Positions 9,077 through 18,032 of a stretch of DNA of 64,000 bases are shown piece after piece. The stretch spans positions 186,001-250,000 of the forward strand of contig NZ_FNNZ01000003.1 in assembly GCF_900106925.1 (NCBI RefSeq), read 5' to 3'. Source of the stretch: Thiocapsa roseopersicina. Lineage in GTDB: Bacteria; Pseudomonadota; Gammaproteobacteria; Chromatiales; Chromatiaceae. The translations under genes were made by a program, and so were the position numbers. The first letter of the stretch is position 1. Each line of letters begins with the position of its first letter. The notes beneath the pieces are model-generated. The model was not told where the DNA came from. It made no database searches and was given only the letters and a program-made list of their open reading frames with translations.

Positions 9077-9789
9077 GGGCGTTTCTCCCCGCGGTCGTCG
9101 GATTCGGGTCCTTGTCCGGGCGTCTGGTCCGGCTTCTCCCGCTCCCCTCCGTGGATATGCTCGCGCTCCTCCGCGAGTCTGACCGCCTCGCCCAGGAAGA
9201 CCGGCTCCGGCTGGCCGGTGGCCTGCGCGCGCTCCACCTCCTCGTCCAAGCCTTCCACGTGCGCATGCTCGTGGCGCGGCAGCTCACCGGTCCGAATGAA
9301 CGACCAAGCGACCTGCAGGAATCGGAAACACATCAGGAAGGAGCCGAGCGGGATCGCCAGGTAAACGATCCACACGGGCATCTCCAGATCCGGGGTGATC
9401 TGATCCGTGTGCGCGAGGTGCCAGACGAAGTTGGCCCCGAAGCTGCCCACGAGCCCGGTGAAGAGTGCGCCGGCCAGGAGCCCGAAGATGACGAACTTGG
9501 AGCGCGCCCACTCCGGTAGATTGATGATCAAGACGTCCACGCCGACATGGATGCCGGTGCGTACGCCGTAAGCCGCCCCGAATTTTGCCATCCACACGAA
9601 CATGTAGATGCACAACTCCTGGGTCCAGCTCAGATTGATCTCGAAGAGCCAGTCGTAGATGACGTCCCAGCCCCACTCGGCCGACAGGTCCAGACTGTAG
9701 CGATGCACCACCGCTACGAAAATCAACAGGGTAGCGGCGCCGATCAGGAAGGTGATCAGCCACTCCTCCAGGCGGTCCAGGACTTTCAT
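9073..9789 (-). CDS. dctQ: TRAP transporter small permease
   Basis: This 238-residue four-helix membrane protein assists DctM in TRAP importers. The core (LEEWLITFLIGAATLLIFVAV, then WTQELCIYMFVWMAKFGAAYG) fits the DctQ family. The protein carries an unusually long hydrophilic C-terminal tail of about 60 residues rich in Glu, Arg and Gly after the last helix, where many DctQ proteins end soon after the fourth helix. It lies 112 bp downstream of dctP and overlaps dctM by 4 bp. Confidence 0.93.
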   Translation of the reverse strand: MKVLDRLEEWLITFLIGAATLLIFVAVVHRYSLDLSAEWGWDVIYDWLFEINLSWTQELCIYMFVWMAKFGAAYGVRTGIHVGVDVLIINLPEWARSKFVIFGLLAGALFTGLVGSFGANFVWHLAHTDQITPDLEMPVWIVYLAIPLGSFLMCFRFLQVAWSFIRTGELPRHEHAHVEGLDEEVERAQATGQPEPVFLGEAVRLAEEREHIHGGEREKPDQTPGQGPESDDRGEKRP

Positions 9790-9811
9790 CGAGGCGACCT
9801 CTGCGGTGGGG

Positions 9812-9879
9812 CCGGGGTCGTGCCCCGGATGTCGATGGAGAAGGCCGGGCCAAGGGCATGCTGCCCCGGTCCCGGCCTT
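9812..9879 (-). promoter_or_regulatory. Two stacked hairpins between dctP and dctQ
   Basis: The gap between dctP and dctQ holds a stem CCGGGG/CCCCGG (9812-9817 with 9823-9828) and a 9-bp stem AAGGCCGGG/CCCGGCCTT (9841-9849 with 9871-9879). The second encloses an inner GGGCA/TGCCC stem. In binding-protein-dependent operons, such structures commonly protect the upstream mRNA so that the binding protein is made in excess. No T-tract follows, so partial attenuation or 3'-end protection is more likely than full termination. Confidence 0.55.
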
Positions 9880-9901
9880 GACCCGATCGGAAAGGTTCCG
9901 A

Positions 9902-10909
9902 TCAGAGCTTGCCCATGTCGTTCCCGGTCGCCTGATAGATGGATTGGATCAGCTCCTTGCCGACCCGGTCTTCCATCTCGCGGTGCACCTTCGCGAGGCG
10001 TTTCATCCACTCGGCCTTCTGCTCCGGAGTCAGCTCGATGATCTCGCTCTTGCCGCTCTCCTTGACGGCGGCGAGGGCATCCTCGTTGTCTTGTTTCGCG
10101 ATCTCGTTGGCGTAGACCGTCGCCTCCGCCATCGCCTCTTCCAAGGCGGTGCGGATATCCGGCGGCAATCCATCCCAGAAGGCCTTGTTCACGATGACCG
10201 CATAGCCCAGGTAGCCGTGATCGGATTTGGTCACGTACTTCTGAACCTCGTGCATCTTCTGGGTGTAGAGGTTCGAGGGCGGATTCTCGGTGCCGTCCAC
10301 CACGCCGGTCTGGAGGGCTTGGTACACCTCGGAGAAGGCCATGACCTGGGGGCTGGCGCCGAGTGCGCGCATCTGCTCGTCGAGCACCTTGGAGGATTGG
10401 ATGCGCATCTTCATGCCGCGGAAGTCTTTGGGCTCCTGCAGCGGCTTGTTGGCGCTCATGACCTTGAAGCCGTTGTCCCAGAAGGCCAGGCCCAACACGC
10501 CCTTGTCGCTCAGCTTGCCGAGCAGCTCGTCGCCGATCGGCCCCTCGGTGACCGTGTGAAGCTGGTCGTAGCCGTCGAAGATGAAGGGAAGATCGAAGAC
10601 CTCGAACTCCTTGACGCCGAGCGGGCCGAATTTGGCGAGGGACGGGGCGAGCATCTGGACCGCGCCGAGCTGAAGCGCTTCGACCTCCTCTTTGTCCTTG
10701 TAGAGGGTGCTGTTGGGATAGACGGTGACCTCGACGCGGCCGTCGGTCTTCTCCTTGGCCAGCTCGGCGAAACGCTCGGCGGCTTTGCCCTTGGGCGTGT
10801 CCGCGGCCACAACGTGGCTGAATTTGATGACGATGGGCTCGTCGGCCTGGACGACTGCGACCGACAGCACACACAGGAGTCCGATCAATAGGGAACCTGA
10901 TCTCATCAT
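9902..10909 (-). CDS. dctP: TRAP transporter substrate-binding protein, DctP family
   Basis: This 335-residue periplasmic binding protein has a cleavable signal peptide (hydrophobic stretch SLLIGLLCVLSVAVV, cleavage near QADEP). It captures the substrate for DctQM. The mature start IVIKFSHVVAADTPKGKAAE, the FDLPFIFDGYDQLH segment and the NPPSNLYTQKMHEVQKY segment match C4-dicarboxylate (malate, succinate, fumarate) DctP proteins. The binding Arg is likely in MKMRIQSS. It is first in the operon, separated from dctQ by paired hairpins. Confidence 0.95.
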   Translation of the reverse strand: MMRSGSLLIGLLCVLSVAVVQADEPIVIKFSHVVAADTPKGKAAERFAELAKEKTDGRVEVTVYPNSTLYKDKEEVEALQLGAVQMLAPSLAKFGPLGVKEFEVFDLPFIFDGYDQLHTVTEGPIGDELLGKLSDKGVLGLAFWDNGFKVMSANKPLQEPKDFRGMKMRIQSSKVLDEQMRALGASPQVMAFSEVYQALQTGVVDGTENPPSNLYTQKMHEVQKYVTKSDHGYLGYAVIVNKAFWDGLPPDIRTALEEAMAEATVYANEIAKQDNEDALAAVKESGKSEIIELTPEQKAEWMKRLAKVHREMEDRVGKELIQSIYQATGNDMGKL

Positions 10910-11167
10910 GGTTCGAATCCTCGATTCAGTGATTGGAGCTTGTTTTAGGTATGGCTATCCCGCCGGGGATCGACGTGGGCGACGCCGGACAGGCCTCGTC
11001 GGGAATGCCATCGACAGTCGTGAATGAACGCCGGTGCACCGACATCGACCACCGTGGGCTATGGCGGGTCGAGTTTGCACCAGACGCCCCCCTTTGACTA
11101 CCCCGAATCGCGTCCTCGATCGCGATCGCAAAGGGCCCGGAGACGGAGCAGTTGCAAGCGTCGACCG

Positions 11168-12145
11168 TCAGATCCCGCCGATTCGGTCGTAATAGCGCGC
11201 GCGATACAACAAACGTGGCTTCGGATCGTCGGTAAATCCGGTGCGGGTGTGGAGCACGTTGTTCGAGATCAGACCCCAACCGGATTCGAGTCGACCTGCG
11301 AGGTGCCACGGCGACGGTGTCCGCAGGATCTCTTTAAGACAGCTCACGGCGGCTGTCGTTGACGGATCGTCGCGCCAGGCGATGTTGCGGCTGCGGTCCG
11401 TATAGCGCATGTGCAGGCGTTCGTCCGGACGGATCGAGAAAACCGGACCGGTCGCTTCGCCACGCAGCTCGACGCCGTCGACGACGTTGGCCGGGATCGT
11501 CATGCAGGCCGGGTGCATGAGGGCGCGGATATGCTCCGGATCGCGATCGCGCACGAGGATGTAGGCGATCTCGTGGTCGAGCAGGGCGTTTTCGCCACCC
11601 GTCTTTGCGGGCTGGACGCAGTGCAGCAGCAGGCCGTGGATCTGCTGCTCCGGGGTGTTGTAGTAGCCGTCGGTATGCCAGGCGATGGGGCGATCGGAGT
11701 AGGGGATGTAGTTGCGGTGCGCGGCGTCGGTCTGCACGGTGAGCGAGGTGACGGCATCCTCGTCGGCCCCGCGGTTGTGGTCGAGCCGATGCAGGCCGAA
11801 GCGTGCGCCGAGCGCGACCGGGATCCTCTTGTTCGGGTCGTCGCCTGTCGTTCCGATATAGATGGCCATGTTGGCGCGGCGGCAGCGCTCGAGGATGGCC
11901 GCGTGCTCGGCATCGCTCAGCGAGCGCGGATCGCCGATCTCCACGACGAGGTCCGTCAGTGCGGTCGGGGACGCCGCGAGCTTGCGCTCTTTCCAGCTTT
12001 GATAGGCGTTGTCGTCGTCGAGGTCGAAGGGGTTGCTCACCGGGATCTCCGTGAAGTGTCGGGGATCGGACCCTAGCTGCTGCGAGGGCTTGCGGCATTG
12101 ATCCGCGTCAGTCGGGTCGACGAGCAGGGTGATCGGACCCTTCAT
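11168..12145 (-). CDS. TauD/TfdA-family Fe(II)/2-oxoglutarate dioxygenase
   Basis: This 325-residue cytosolic oxygenase belongs to the TauD superfamily (taurine, 2,4-D, gamma-butyrobetaine and other small acids). The iron triad is visible as His and Asp in IAWHTDGYYN and a late His in NNVLHTRTGF, with a nearby Arg for 2-oxoglutarate. Start ATG 12145 (MKGPITLLVD) is preferred over an upstream start that adds a basic leader. The substrate cannot be read from context because neighbours are unrelated. The gene is divergent from the Nudix gene across a repeat-bearing gap. Confidence 0.88.
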   Translation of the reverse strand: MKGPITLLVDPTDADQCRKPSQQLGSDPRHFTEIPVSNPFDLDDDNAYQSWKERKLAASPTALTDLVVEIGDPRSLSDAEHAAILERCRRANMAIYIGTTGDDPNKRIPVALGARFGLHRLDHNRGADEDAVTSLTVQTDAAHRNYIPYSDRPIAWHTDGYYNTPEQQIHGLLLHCVQPAKTGGENALLDHEIAYILVRDRDPEHIRALMHPACMTIPANVVDGVELRGEATGPVFSIRPDERLHMRYTDRSRNIAWRDDPSTTAAVSCLKEILRTPSPWHLAGRLESGWGLISNNVLHTRTGFTDDPKPRLLYRARYYDRIGGI

Positions 12146-12298
12146 CGATTGTCCCCGGGGCCTGTGTCTGCTCGTGTGGATAAGCTGTGCGGGCATCGGC
12201 TAAGCCGCGGGCGGGTGGAGCCGAACTCGGCGCTGGTCGAATTTTGACCGGTGTGGATGCGGCGGGGACGCGGCCGACCGACGCCCGGTGTCTGCTTT

Positions 12299-12342
<44 letters not shown>

Positions 12343-12397
12343 TTAGATTCGGTGCTCAACTTATTTCTGACACGTTACTGACTTAGGAGGAAGGGTG

Positions 12398-12862
12398 ATG
12401 CCCGTTCCGGTGACTCCGTTGCTTGCCGCCGATGCCATCATCGAGCTGGTCGACCGACCAGATCGCCCCGTCGTGCTGATCGAGCGTCTCAATCCGCCCT
12501 ACGGATGGGCCATCCCCGGCGGTTTCGTGGACGTCGGCGAGCGCATGGAGGCGGCGGCGATCCGCGAAGCCGCGGAGGAGACCGGGCTCGCGGTGACCCT
12601 GCGTGCCCTGCTCGGGATCTATTCGGACCCGGCGCGCGATCCGCGCGGCCATACGGTCACAGCGGTCTATGTCGCCGAGGCGCGCGGCGAGCCGCGGGCG
12701 ATGGACGATGCACGCGCCCTGCAGGTCTTCTCGCCGGATTCGCTTCCCCCGGTGCTGGCGTTCGACCATGCGCTGGTGCTGGCGGATTACCGACGTTGGC
12801 GGGCGCATGGTCTGCCTGCACCGCTGCGGCACGATGGCGACCGGGCCGACGACGGCGTTTGA
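12398..12862 (+). CDS. Nudix hydrolase
   Basis: This 154-residue hydrolase cleaves nucleoside diphosphate derivatives. The Nudix box is complete: GGFVDVGERMEAAAIREAAE followed by ETGL. The strong Shine-Dalgarno AGGAGG at 12385-12390 places the start at ATG 12398 rather than the overlapping GTG at 12395. The family member (ADP-ribose, NADH or dihydroneopterin triphosphate type) cannot be fixed from sequence alone. No neighbour suggests a substrate. Confidence 0.9.
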   Translation: MPVPVTPLLAADAIIELVDRPDRPVVLIERLNPPYGWAIPGGFVDVGERMEAAAIREAAEETGLAVTLRALLGIYSDPARDPRGHTVTAVYVAEARGEPRAMDDARALQVFSPDSLPPVLAFDHALVLADYRRWRAHGLPAPLRHDGDRADDGV

Positions 12863-13001
12863 TTCAGCAGATGCGCCGTGCGCGAATCGGCTATCCTGAT
12901 TCGAGGAAAACCCAGTCCGAACAGGACGGCTGTCCGCGCGTCGATGCACCCGGACAGACTGCGCCGAGCGGGCGAATCGGAACCGAGACCGGAGATTCCA
13001 G

Positions 13002-13652
13002 ATGCAAGCCGTGATCGACCGAGGCTTCTGCCTCAAGAACCCTGCCAAGATCATTCAACTGTTCGGGCTCGATGTCTTCGTCGGGATGCTGTTGAGCAAG
13101 GAGAAGACCCTGCTGCAGCGCATCGCCGAGAAGTACCAGGCGCGGCGCGTGCCGATGCCCGGCGCCGTCGGCAACGCCTACAAGCTTTCGGCGCTCTTCG
13201 AGTTCCGCGTGGCGCATATCTACGCGGCCATGGCCGAGCGCTTCAAGTCCAATCCGGACGTGCACCGTTTCTTCCTGGATCTGCGTGACGAGGAGATGGA
13301 GCACGGGCGGCTCATGCTCGCCTGTCTCTATCAGGTCGCCGTCAACCGCGAGGTGGAGTTCGTGCCCAGTGTGCGCGACCGAGAGATGCGTGAATCGCTC
13401 AACGCGCTGCGCGACATCGAGCGCCGTGTCCCCGCAATGAGCTTGGACGAGGCATTCAAGGTCACGAACGAGCTGGAGGCCGGCGAGGTCAATGTGATCT
13501 TCGGTCGTCTGCTCACCCAGGTCGGCCGGGCCGAGACCGAGCTCTTCGCCGAGCAGCTCAAGGGTGCTCAGAGTCACCCCGAGTCGGTGCCGAGGCGGAT
13601 CAAGGAGCTGAAGGCGCGATTGGGTCCGGACGGGCTGGCTGCTGCGGCCTGA
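13002..13652 (+). CDS. Ferritin-like domain protein
   Basis: This 216-residue all-helical protein carries a ferritin/rubrerythrin-type four-helix bundle. Likely di-iron ligands are Glu in LFEFRVAHIY, Glu and His in RDEEMEHGRLM and Glu in ELEAGEVNVIF. The fourth helix has GRAETELFAEQL but no clear second ExxH, so the metal site may be atypical. There is no rubredoxin domain. GGAG at 12991-12994 supports the ATG at 13002. Role in iron or peroxide handling is inference. Confidence 0.8.
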   Translation: MQAVIDRGFCLKNPAKIIQLFGLDVFVGMLLSKEKTLLQRIAEKYQARRVPMPGAVGNAYKLSALFEFRVAHIYAAMAERFKSNPDVHRFFLDLRDEEMEHGRLMLACLYQVAVNREVEFVPSVRDREMRESLNALRDIERRVPAMSLDEAFKVTNELEAGEVNVIFGRLLTQVGRAETELFAEQLKGAQSHPESVPRRIKELKARLGPDGLAAAA

Positions 13653-13703
13653 CGTGAGGGGCCCTGCTCGACGCAGCCACGCCGTTGATCGGAGGCGTTG
13701 CGT

Positions 13704-14318
13704 TCAGTGACCGAAATCCAGCCGTCCGAGCGGCTTGAGCGAGGCCCTGTCCTGATCCGAACGTCGCATCAACACCGCTTCACCCGAGGCGGGATAGATG
13801 CCGCTGAGCGCCGTGACCGTCACCTGATGCGTCACCAGTACGATGGGGTCGCCGGTCTGCGGTTGGTCTTTGAGAAACGCCGCGAGTGCGGCGAGGTTCG
13901 GCCCGCGATCCGCTCGGCGCTCGAAAAAGGAGTTCAGGGCCGGCAGCGGGGTGACCGGCCCCAGTCCCAGCAGCTCGGCCGTCTCCAGGCAGCGGCACCA
14001 TTCGCTCGAATAGACCCGCGCCCGCCCGATCCCGCGCGCCCGCAGCCAAGCCCCGATGGATCTCGCCTGCTCGCGCCCGGCATCGTCGAGGTTGCGTTGG
14101 GTCGCGCAGTCGTCTAAACGAAATCCCTCCGGATCACCGGTTCCCGGTGCGTAGGCGTGGCGCAGCAGGAGAACGGCACCACCGTTCTGCATGCGTGCGG
14201 CGAGATCCGCATCCTCGACATCCTGCGCCGCGATCGCTTCCGTGCCGAGGACCCCGCAAAGGAGACAGAGAGTGCAGCATCCGACGAACCATGACCGTAT
14301 CGGGGGTGTCGAAGGCAT
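13704..14318 (-). CDS. Exported histidine phosphatase family protein
   Basis: This 204-residue protein has an N-terminal signal peptide (hydrophobic run FVGCCTLCLLCGVLG, cleavage near AIAAQD) and a phosphoglycerate-mutase-like fold. The catalytic His lies in VLLLRHAYAPG. A conserved Arg follows in SEWCRCLETAELLGL, and the second His is in VLVTHQVTVTAL. It is probably a periplasmic phosphatase of unknown substrate. It lies upstream of the DUF808 gene on the same strand, separated by an 87-bp palindromic element. Confidence 0.88.
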   Translation of the reverse strand: MPSTPPIRSWFVGCCTLCLLCGVLGTEAIAAQDVEDADLAARMQNGGAVLLLRHAYAPGTGDPEGFRLDDCATQRNLDDAGREQARSIGAWLRARGIGRARVYSSEWCRCLETAELLGLGPVTPLPALNSFFERRADRGPNLAALAAFLKDQPQTGDPIVLVTHQVTVTALSGIYPASGEAVLMRRSDQDRASLKPLGRLDFGH

Positions 14319-14400
14319 CGAGCGTTTTTCTCCGTGTTCGTCGGGCCTTCGTCGTTCGGTCGACGGTCGACCGAGCCGGACTTCGGTGAATTTTTATATC

Positions 14401-14487
14401 CTAAACCGCGCCAGCTCCAACGCTCGTTACGTCTGCCGGAGCCGATCCCATCCAAAAACATCGCATACTGCGCTGGGCGCGGTTTAG
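14401..14487 (-). repeat. 87-bp terminal-inverted-repeat element, subfamily A, copy 1
   Basis: The ends CTAAACCGCGCC (14401-14412) and GGCGCGGTTTAG (14476-14487) are a perfect 12-bp inverted repeat. Read on the minus strand, the interior matches the subfamily A copies at 40518, 41269 and 62306, including TCGGCTCCGGCAGAC. The stop codon TAA of the DUF808 gene (14484-14486, minus strand) lies inside the right end. Confidence 0.9.
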
Positions 14488-15431
14488 GTTCGGAAGACAG
14501 CGGCGACGCGTGAGCCTGCGGTGACGACACCGAGGATGACGGCACCCGCGAGCACGCCGACCAGTGCGTTGAACAGCGGCGTGGTCAGGGCCTCGAGGAC
14601 GGGTCCGATCGTCGGAACCACGGCGGCGCCATGGGTCAGGAGATGCAGGATGTCGTGCGTACCCGGAACCCCGTGGACCAGGATCCCGCCGCCGACCAGG
14701 AACATGGCGGCGGTTCCGACCACCGCAAGGATGCGCATCAAGCGCGGTGCCGCGGCGAGCAGCAGGGCGCCGAGCTGTCGCGCGAATCGGGTGCCGAGAT
14801 CCTCGCCAGTGCGTTGCTGCAGGTAGAAACCGGCGTCGTCCATCTTGACGATGCCTGCGACCAGGCCGTAAACACCGACCGTCATCAAGAGACCCACGCC
14901 CGTCAAAACCGCCACCTGTACGCCGAAGGATGCGCCGGCGACGATACCGAGTGTGATGACGATGATCTCCGCCGAGAGGACGAAGTCGGTGCGGATCGCA
15001 CCCCGGATGCGCTCCTTCTCGAACGCGACCATGTCGACATTCGGGTCGAGGAGTGTACGGGTCAGCTCCGCATGATGCTCATCTTCGTCCTCGGCATGAA
15101 GAAACTTGTGGGCCAGCTTCTCGAAGCCCTCGTAGCAGAGAAAGGCCCCGCCGAGCATCAGGAGCGGCGTAATCGCCCAAGGCGCGACAGCGCTGATGAG
15201 GAGCGCCGTCGGAATCAGGATCAGCTTGTTCTTGAGCGACCCGAGGGCGACCGCCCAAACCACCGGCAGCTCGCGCTCGGCGCGTATCCCGAGGACCTGC
15301 TGGGCGTTCAGCGCCAGATCGTCCCCGAGCACGCCCGCGGTCTTACGCGCGGCGACCTTGGTCATCACCGAGATGTCGTCGAGGACGGTTGCGATATCGT
15401 CGAGCAGTGTAAGCAGGCTGGCCCCGGCCAT
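14484..15431 (-). CDS. DUF808 (YedI-type) inner-membrane protein
   Basis: This 315-residue multi-pass membrane protein begins [20 protein letters not shown], followed by [22 protein letters not shown], the hallmark of the DUF808/YedI family. Several hydrophobic segments follow ([18 protein letters not shown], then [20 protein letters not shown], and others). Function is not established for any member. The stop codon is provided by the end of an 87-bp repeat element, which suggests the natural C-terminus may have been shortened or replaced when the element arrived. Confidence 0.88.
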   Translation of the reverse strand: MAGASLLTLLDDIATVLDDISVMTKVAARKTAGVLGDDLALNAQQVLGIRAERELPVVWAVALGSLKNKLILIPTALLISAVAPWAITPLLMLGGAFLCYEGFEKLAHKFLHAEDEDEHHAELTRTLLDPNVDMVAFEKERIRGAIRTDFVLSAEIIVITLGIVAGASFGVQVAVLTGVGLLMTVGVYGLVAGIVKMDDAGFYLQQRTGEDLGTRFARQLGALLLAAAPRLMRILAVVGTAAMFLVGGGILVHGVPGTHDILHLLTHGAAVVPTIGPVLEALTTPLFNALVGVLAGAVILGVVTAGSRVAAVFRT

Positions 15432-15464
15432 GGGATGTTGTCGCTTGGTTGAAATGCGCGGATT

Positions 15465-16481
15465 CTAATCCGGATTCGGCAGGGAAACAGCCGGACTCGC
15501 GACCTTCTGCCTCGCCAGCCCATACGCCAACGCACGGCGCGGCAAGCCCGCGCCCAGGCTGTAGCGCGAAACGGATTCCAGGGTGTATTCCCCGCCGTCG
15601 GCGATGGAATCGGCGGCCAAAATCCCGCTGCGGATCGCCGGACCGATGCCCTCGGCCAGGTCGCGAGTGGCGAGCCCGGCGGCATCGCCGACCAGGAAGG
15701 CGTTCGCGTTTTGGATGGTCTGTACACCGTCCCGGAGGTAATAAGAATAGCCTTGCGGCTTGAGCGCCAGGCCCTCGTCGATCAGCCGACGACGGTGCAG
15801 GGTGGCGACGAAGTGCTCCCAATGTCGATGAATGCTGGCACCTTTTTCCTGCAGCCGCTGCGCCATGCCCCCCACGCCGAGATTCAGATAGCCGTTCTGC
15901 TTGGGCACGTACCAACTGTAGCCCGGCAGGCCCTTCTCGAAGAACCACAGGTGACAGTCCGGATCCTCCCAGGAATAAGGCAGCTCCTGCTCCAGCGCGG
16001 CGACTTGGAGCCATCGCGCTCGCGGATTGATCTCGCGAAACAGCGTCCGATACACCGGGCATGCCGTGCCGCCGGCCCCGACCAGGGCCGCGCATTCGAA
16101 GCGGTCGTCGATACGGTAGCCGTTCGGCGTGCGCTCGATGTGCTTGACCTGGTGAGTGATGACCTCGGCCCCCGAGCGCTTGAGCAGCCAGTCGTCGAAT
16201 TCGACGCGCCGAATCGAATGCTGCGGCGAGCGCATCGTCAGCCCGATGCCGAACAGATGCGCCCGGGTAACCTCGAAGGTCAGGAAGCGATGCGGATAGG
16301 CCGCGATGTCCATTTCCAGATCCGCGACGAGCTCGGGCGTGATCCAGCCGCCGCACAGCTTGGGCCGCGGGAAAACCGCCTTGTCGAGGATCAGGCAGTC
16401 GAGACCGCGACGGCGCAGCTGCCATGCGCAGGACGAGCCCGCAGGCCCGCCGCCGACGATGATGACGTTCGTCTTGGTCAT
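15465..16481 (-). CDS. FAD-dependent oxidoreductase, geranylgeranyl reductase-like
   Basis: This 338-residue flavoprotein has an N-terminal dinucleotide-binding motif (IIVGGGPAGSSCAWQLRRRG) followed by DKAVFPRPKLCGG, typical of the geranylgeranyl reductase/BchP-like group. A second FAD contact is ANAFLVGDAAGLATRDLAEG. Members reduce isoprenoid double bonds or act on archaeal-type lipids, but many are uncharacterised. It is shorter than classical BchP and not near photosynthesis genes, so a bacteriochlorophyll role is not supported. It ends 33 bp upstream of the DUF808 start and lies 59 bp downstream of the cyclopropane synthase gene. Confidence 0.85.
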   Translation of the reverse strand: MTKTNVIIVGGGPAGSSCAWQLRRRGLDCLILDKAVFPRPKLCGGWITPELVADLEMDIAAYPHRFLTFEVTRAHLFGIGLTMRSPQHSIRRVEFDDWLLKRSGAEVITHQVKHIERTPNGYRIDDRFECAALVGAGGTACPVYRTLFREINPRARWLQVAALEQELPYSWEDPDCHLWFFEKGLPGYSWYVPKQNGYLNLGVGGMAQRLQEKGASIHRHWEHFVATLHRRRLIDEGLALKPQGYSYYLRDGVQTIQNANAFLVGDAAGLATRDLAEGIGPAIRSGILAADSIADGGEYTLESVSRYSLGAGLPRRALAYGLARQKVASPAVSLPNPD

Positions 16482-16540
16482 GGGCGGTCACCTCGCGGAT
16501 CGTGATCGTCGCTGCGCAGGGACACCGGCCGACCCGCCGC

Positions 16541-17809
16541 TCAATCCCGATAGAGGTGAGCGCGTGTCCAGGCCATATCGTTCTTGCCCGGGCGTGCGAA
16601 CACGACCTGATAAAGCTCCAAGGCGCCGGCACGGAAACTTGCGATGGATGCCGCGAGATAGAGCCGCCAGGCGCGCACGAAGAAGTCGTCGAACATATCG
16701 CGGACCCCCGCTTCATGCGCCTCGTAGCGCGCCAACCAATGCTCGATCGTCTTGGCGTAGTGGAGGCGGATGTTTTCCACGTCGAGGACCGAGAGACCGG
16801 GCCCCTCGAAGATGTCCATCATCCGGCGCAGCGTCGGGGGATTGGCCCCGGGAAATATCCGCTGTTCGTTCCAAGCGCTGGGGGGCTCGGGGCGGATCTG
16901 GCCGATCGAGTGGATGAGGCCGCGTCCGTTGTCTTTGAGGACACGATCCACGACCTGTCCTAGGGTTGCATAGTGTTCGGCGCCGACATGCTCGAGCATG
17001 CCGACCGAGACGAAGGCGTCATAGGTCCCTTGGATGGTGCGGTAGTCGTCCTCGATGTACTCGATCCGATCGTCCAGGCGCTCGGCCTTCGCCCGTTCAC
17101 GCGCATAGGCGATCTGCGACGGCGATATGTTGTAGGCCCGGACCTTGACCCCGTACCAACGCGCGAAGTGTCGTGCCAGTCCGCCCCAGCCGCAGCCGGC
17201 CTCGACCACCTCCTCGCCGGGTCGCAGCTGGAGCTTGCGCGCGATATGGTCGAGCTTCGCGGCCTGGGCCTTCTCGAGCGTGACGCTCGGATCGGTAAAA
17301 TAGGCGCAGGTATAGGCCATCTCCTCGTCGAGCCAGAGCCGATAGAAGTCGTTCCCCAGGTCGTAGTGATGTTGGATGTTGTCTCGCGAGCCCGCGAGGC
17401 TGTTGCGTCGCGGTCGGGCCAGCCCGCGCTTGACGAACTGCTGGAGGATACCGGGCCGAGTCCGTCTGATCTTCGCCTCGTAAAGCGCTTCGATGAAGGT
17501 AACCAGGTCTCCCTCGATGCGGATGCGTCCGGCGCTGTAGCCGTCGCCGAATTCCAGGTTCGGATTTGCGAAGAGTCGCCAAAAGGTGGATCGATCGGCG
17601 AAGCGCATGCGTGCGACCGGAATGGTATGGGGACACCGGTAATGCTCCCGGTCGTCCCAGAAGACGACGCTGATGGCCGGCTCCCCGATGAGCTGCATGA
17701 ATCGGTTGAACAGCCAAGTCTCGATCGGCCATACGGTATCGGTGTCTGTCCATGCGCCCCGATCGACCGACGCGGCTGCGTTCGACAGTGGGTTCTTGTC
17801 AGACTTCAT
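16541..17809 (-). CDS. cfa: Cyclopropane-fatty-acyl-phospholipid synthase
   Basis: This 422-residue S-adenosylmethionine-dependent enzyme would add a methylene bridge across cis double bonds of membrane phospholipid acyl chains. The N-terminal lipid-binding part is followed by DNIQHHYDLGNDFYRLWLD, YTCAYF and the SAM-binding motif VVEAGCGWGGLARHFA. Length matches CFA synthases. Together with the Cti gene at 34.4 kb, the window encodes two alternative ways of altering cis double bonds in membrane lipids. A sigma70-like promoter lies upstream at 17886-17914. Confidence 0.93.
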   Translation of the reverse strand: MKSDKNPLSNAAASVDRGAWTDTDTVWPIETWLFNRFMQLIGEPAISVVFWDDREHYRCPHTIPVARMRFADRSTFWRLFANPNLEFGDGYSAGRIRIEGDLVTFIEALYEAKIRRTRPGILQQFVKRGLARPRRNSLAGSRDNIQHHYDLGNDFYRLWLDEEMAYTCAYFTDPSVTLEKAQAAKLDHIARKLQLRPGEEVVEAGCGWGGLARHFARWYGVKVRAYNISPSQIAYARERAKAERLDDRIEYIEDDYRTIQGTYDAFVSVGMLEHVGAEHYATLGQVVDRVLKDNGRGLIHSIGQIRPEPPSAWNEQRIFPGANPPTLRRMMDIFEGPGLSVLDVENIRLHYAKTIEHWLARYEAHEAGVRDMFDDFFVRAWRLYLAASIASFRAGALELYQVVFARPGKNDMAWTRAHLYRD

Positions 17810-17885
17810 GTCGCATATCCTCGCGGTTCGTCGGGTGTTGCCGCCGACATCTAAAGGACAGTGAATTCAAAGTCTTTACGTGTAA

Positions 17886-17914
17886 AAAGTAGTGTTCGGT
17901 AGCGATTGAGTCAA
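17886..17914 (-). promoter_or_regulatory. Candidate sigma70 promoter of the cfa gene
   Basis: On the minus strand TTGACT (17909-17914) and TACTTT (17886-17891) are separated by 17 bp, about 75 bp upstream of the cfa ATG. The -35 matches consensus at five of six positions. Support is sequence only. Confidence 0.45.
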
Positions 17915-18032
17915 GGGTGAGACCCCGGGCGCGGCCCCCGGCGCGCCCGATCTTCTCCGGATTGGCCTCGGATCGGCCCGGCCGAGTCGGCTTAGAATGG
18001 CGCCTATCGATTGAACGGAGTGGACCTATCCG

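Noticed and set aside
7733-9364. 543-codon plus-strand frame across dctM
   Set aside because: Composition is dominated by His, Asp, Gly and Arg with no domain pattern. DctM on the opposite strand is unambiguous.
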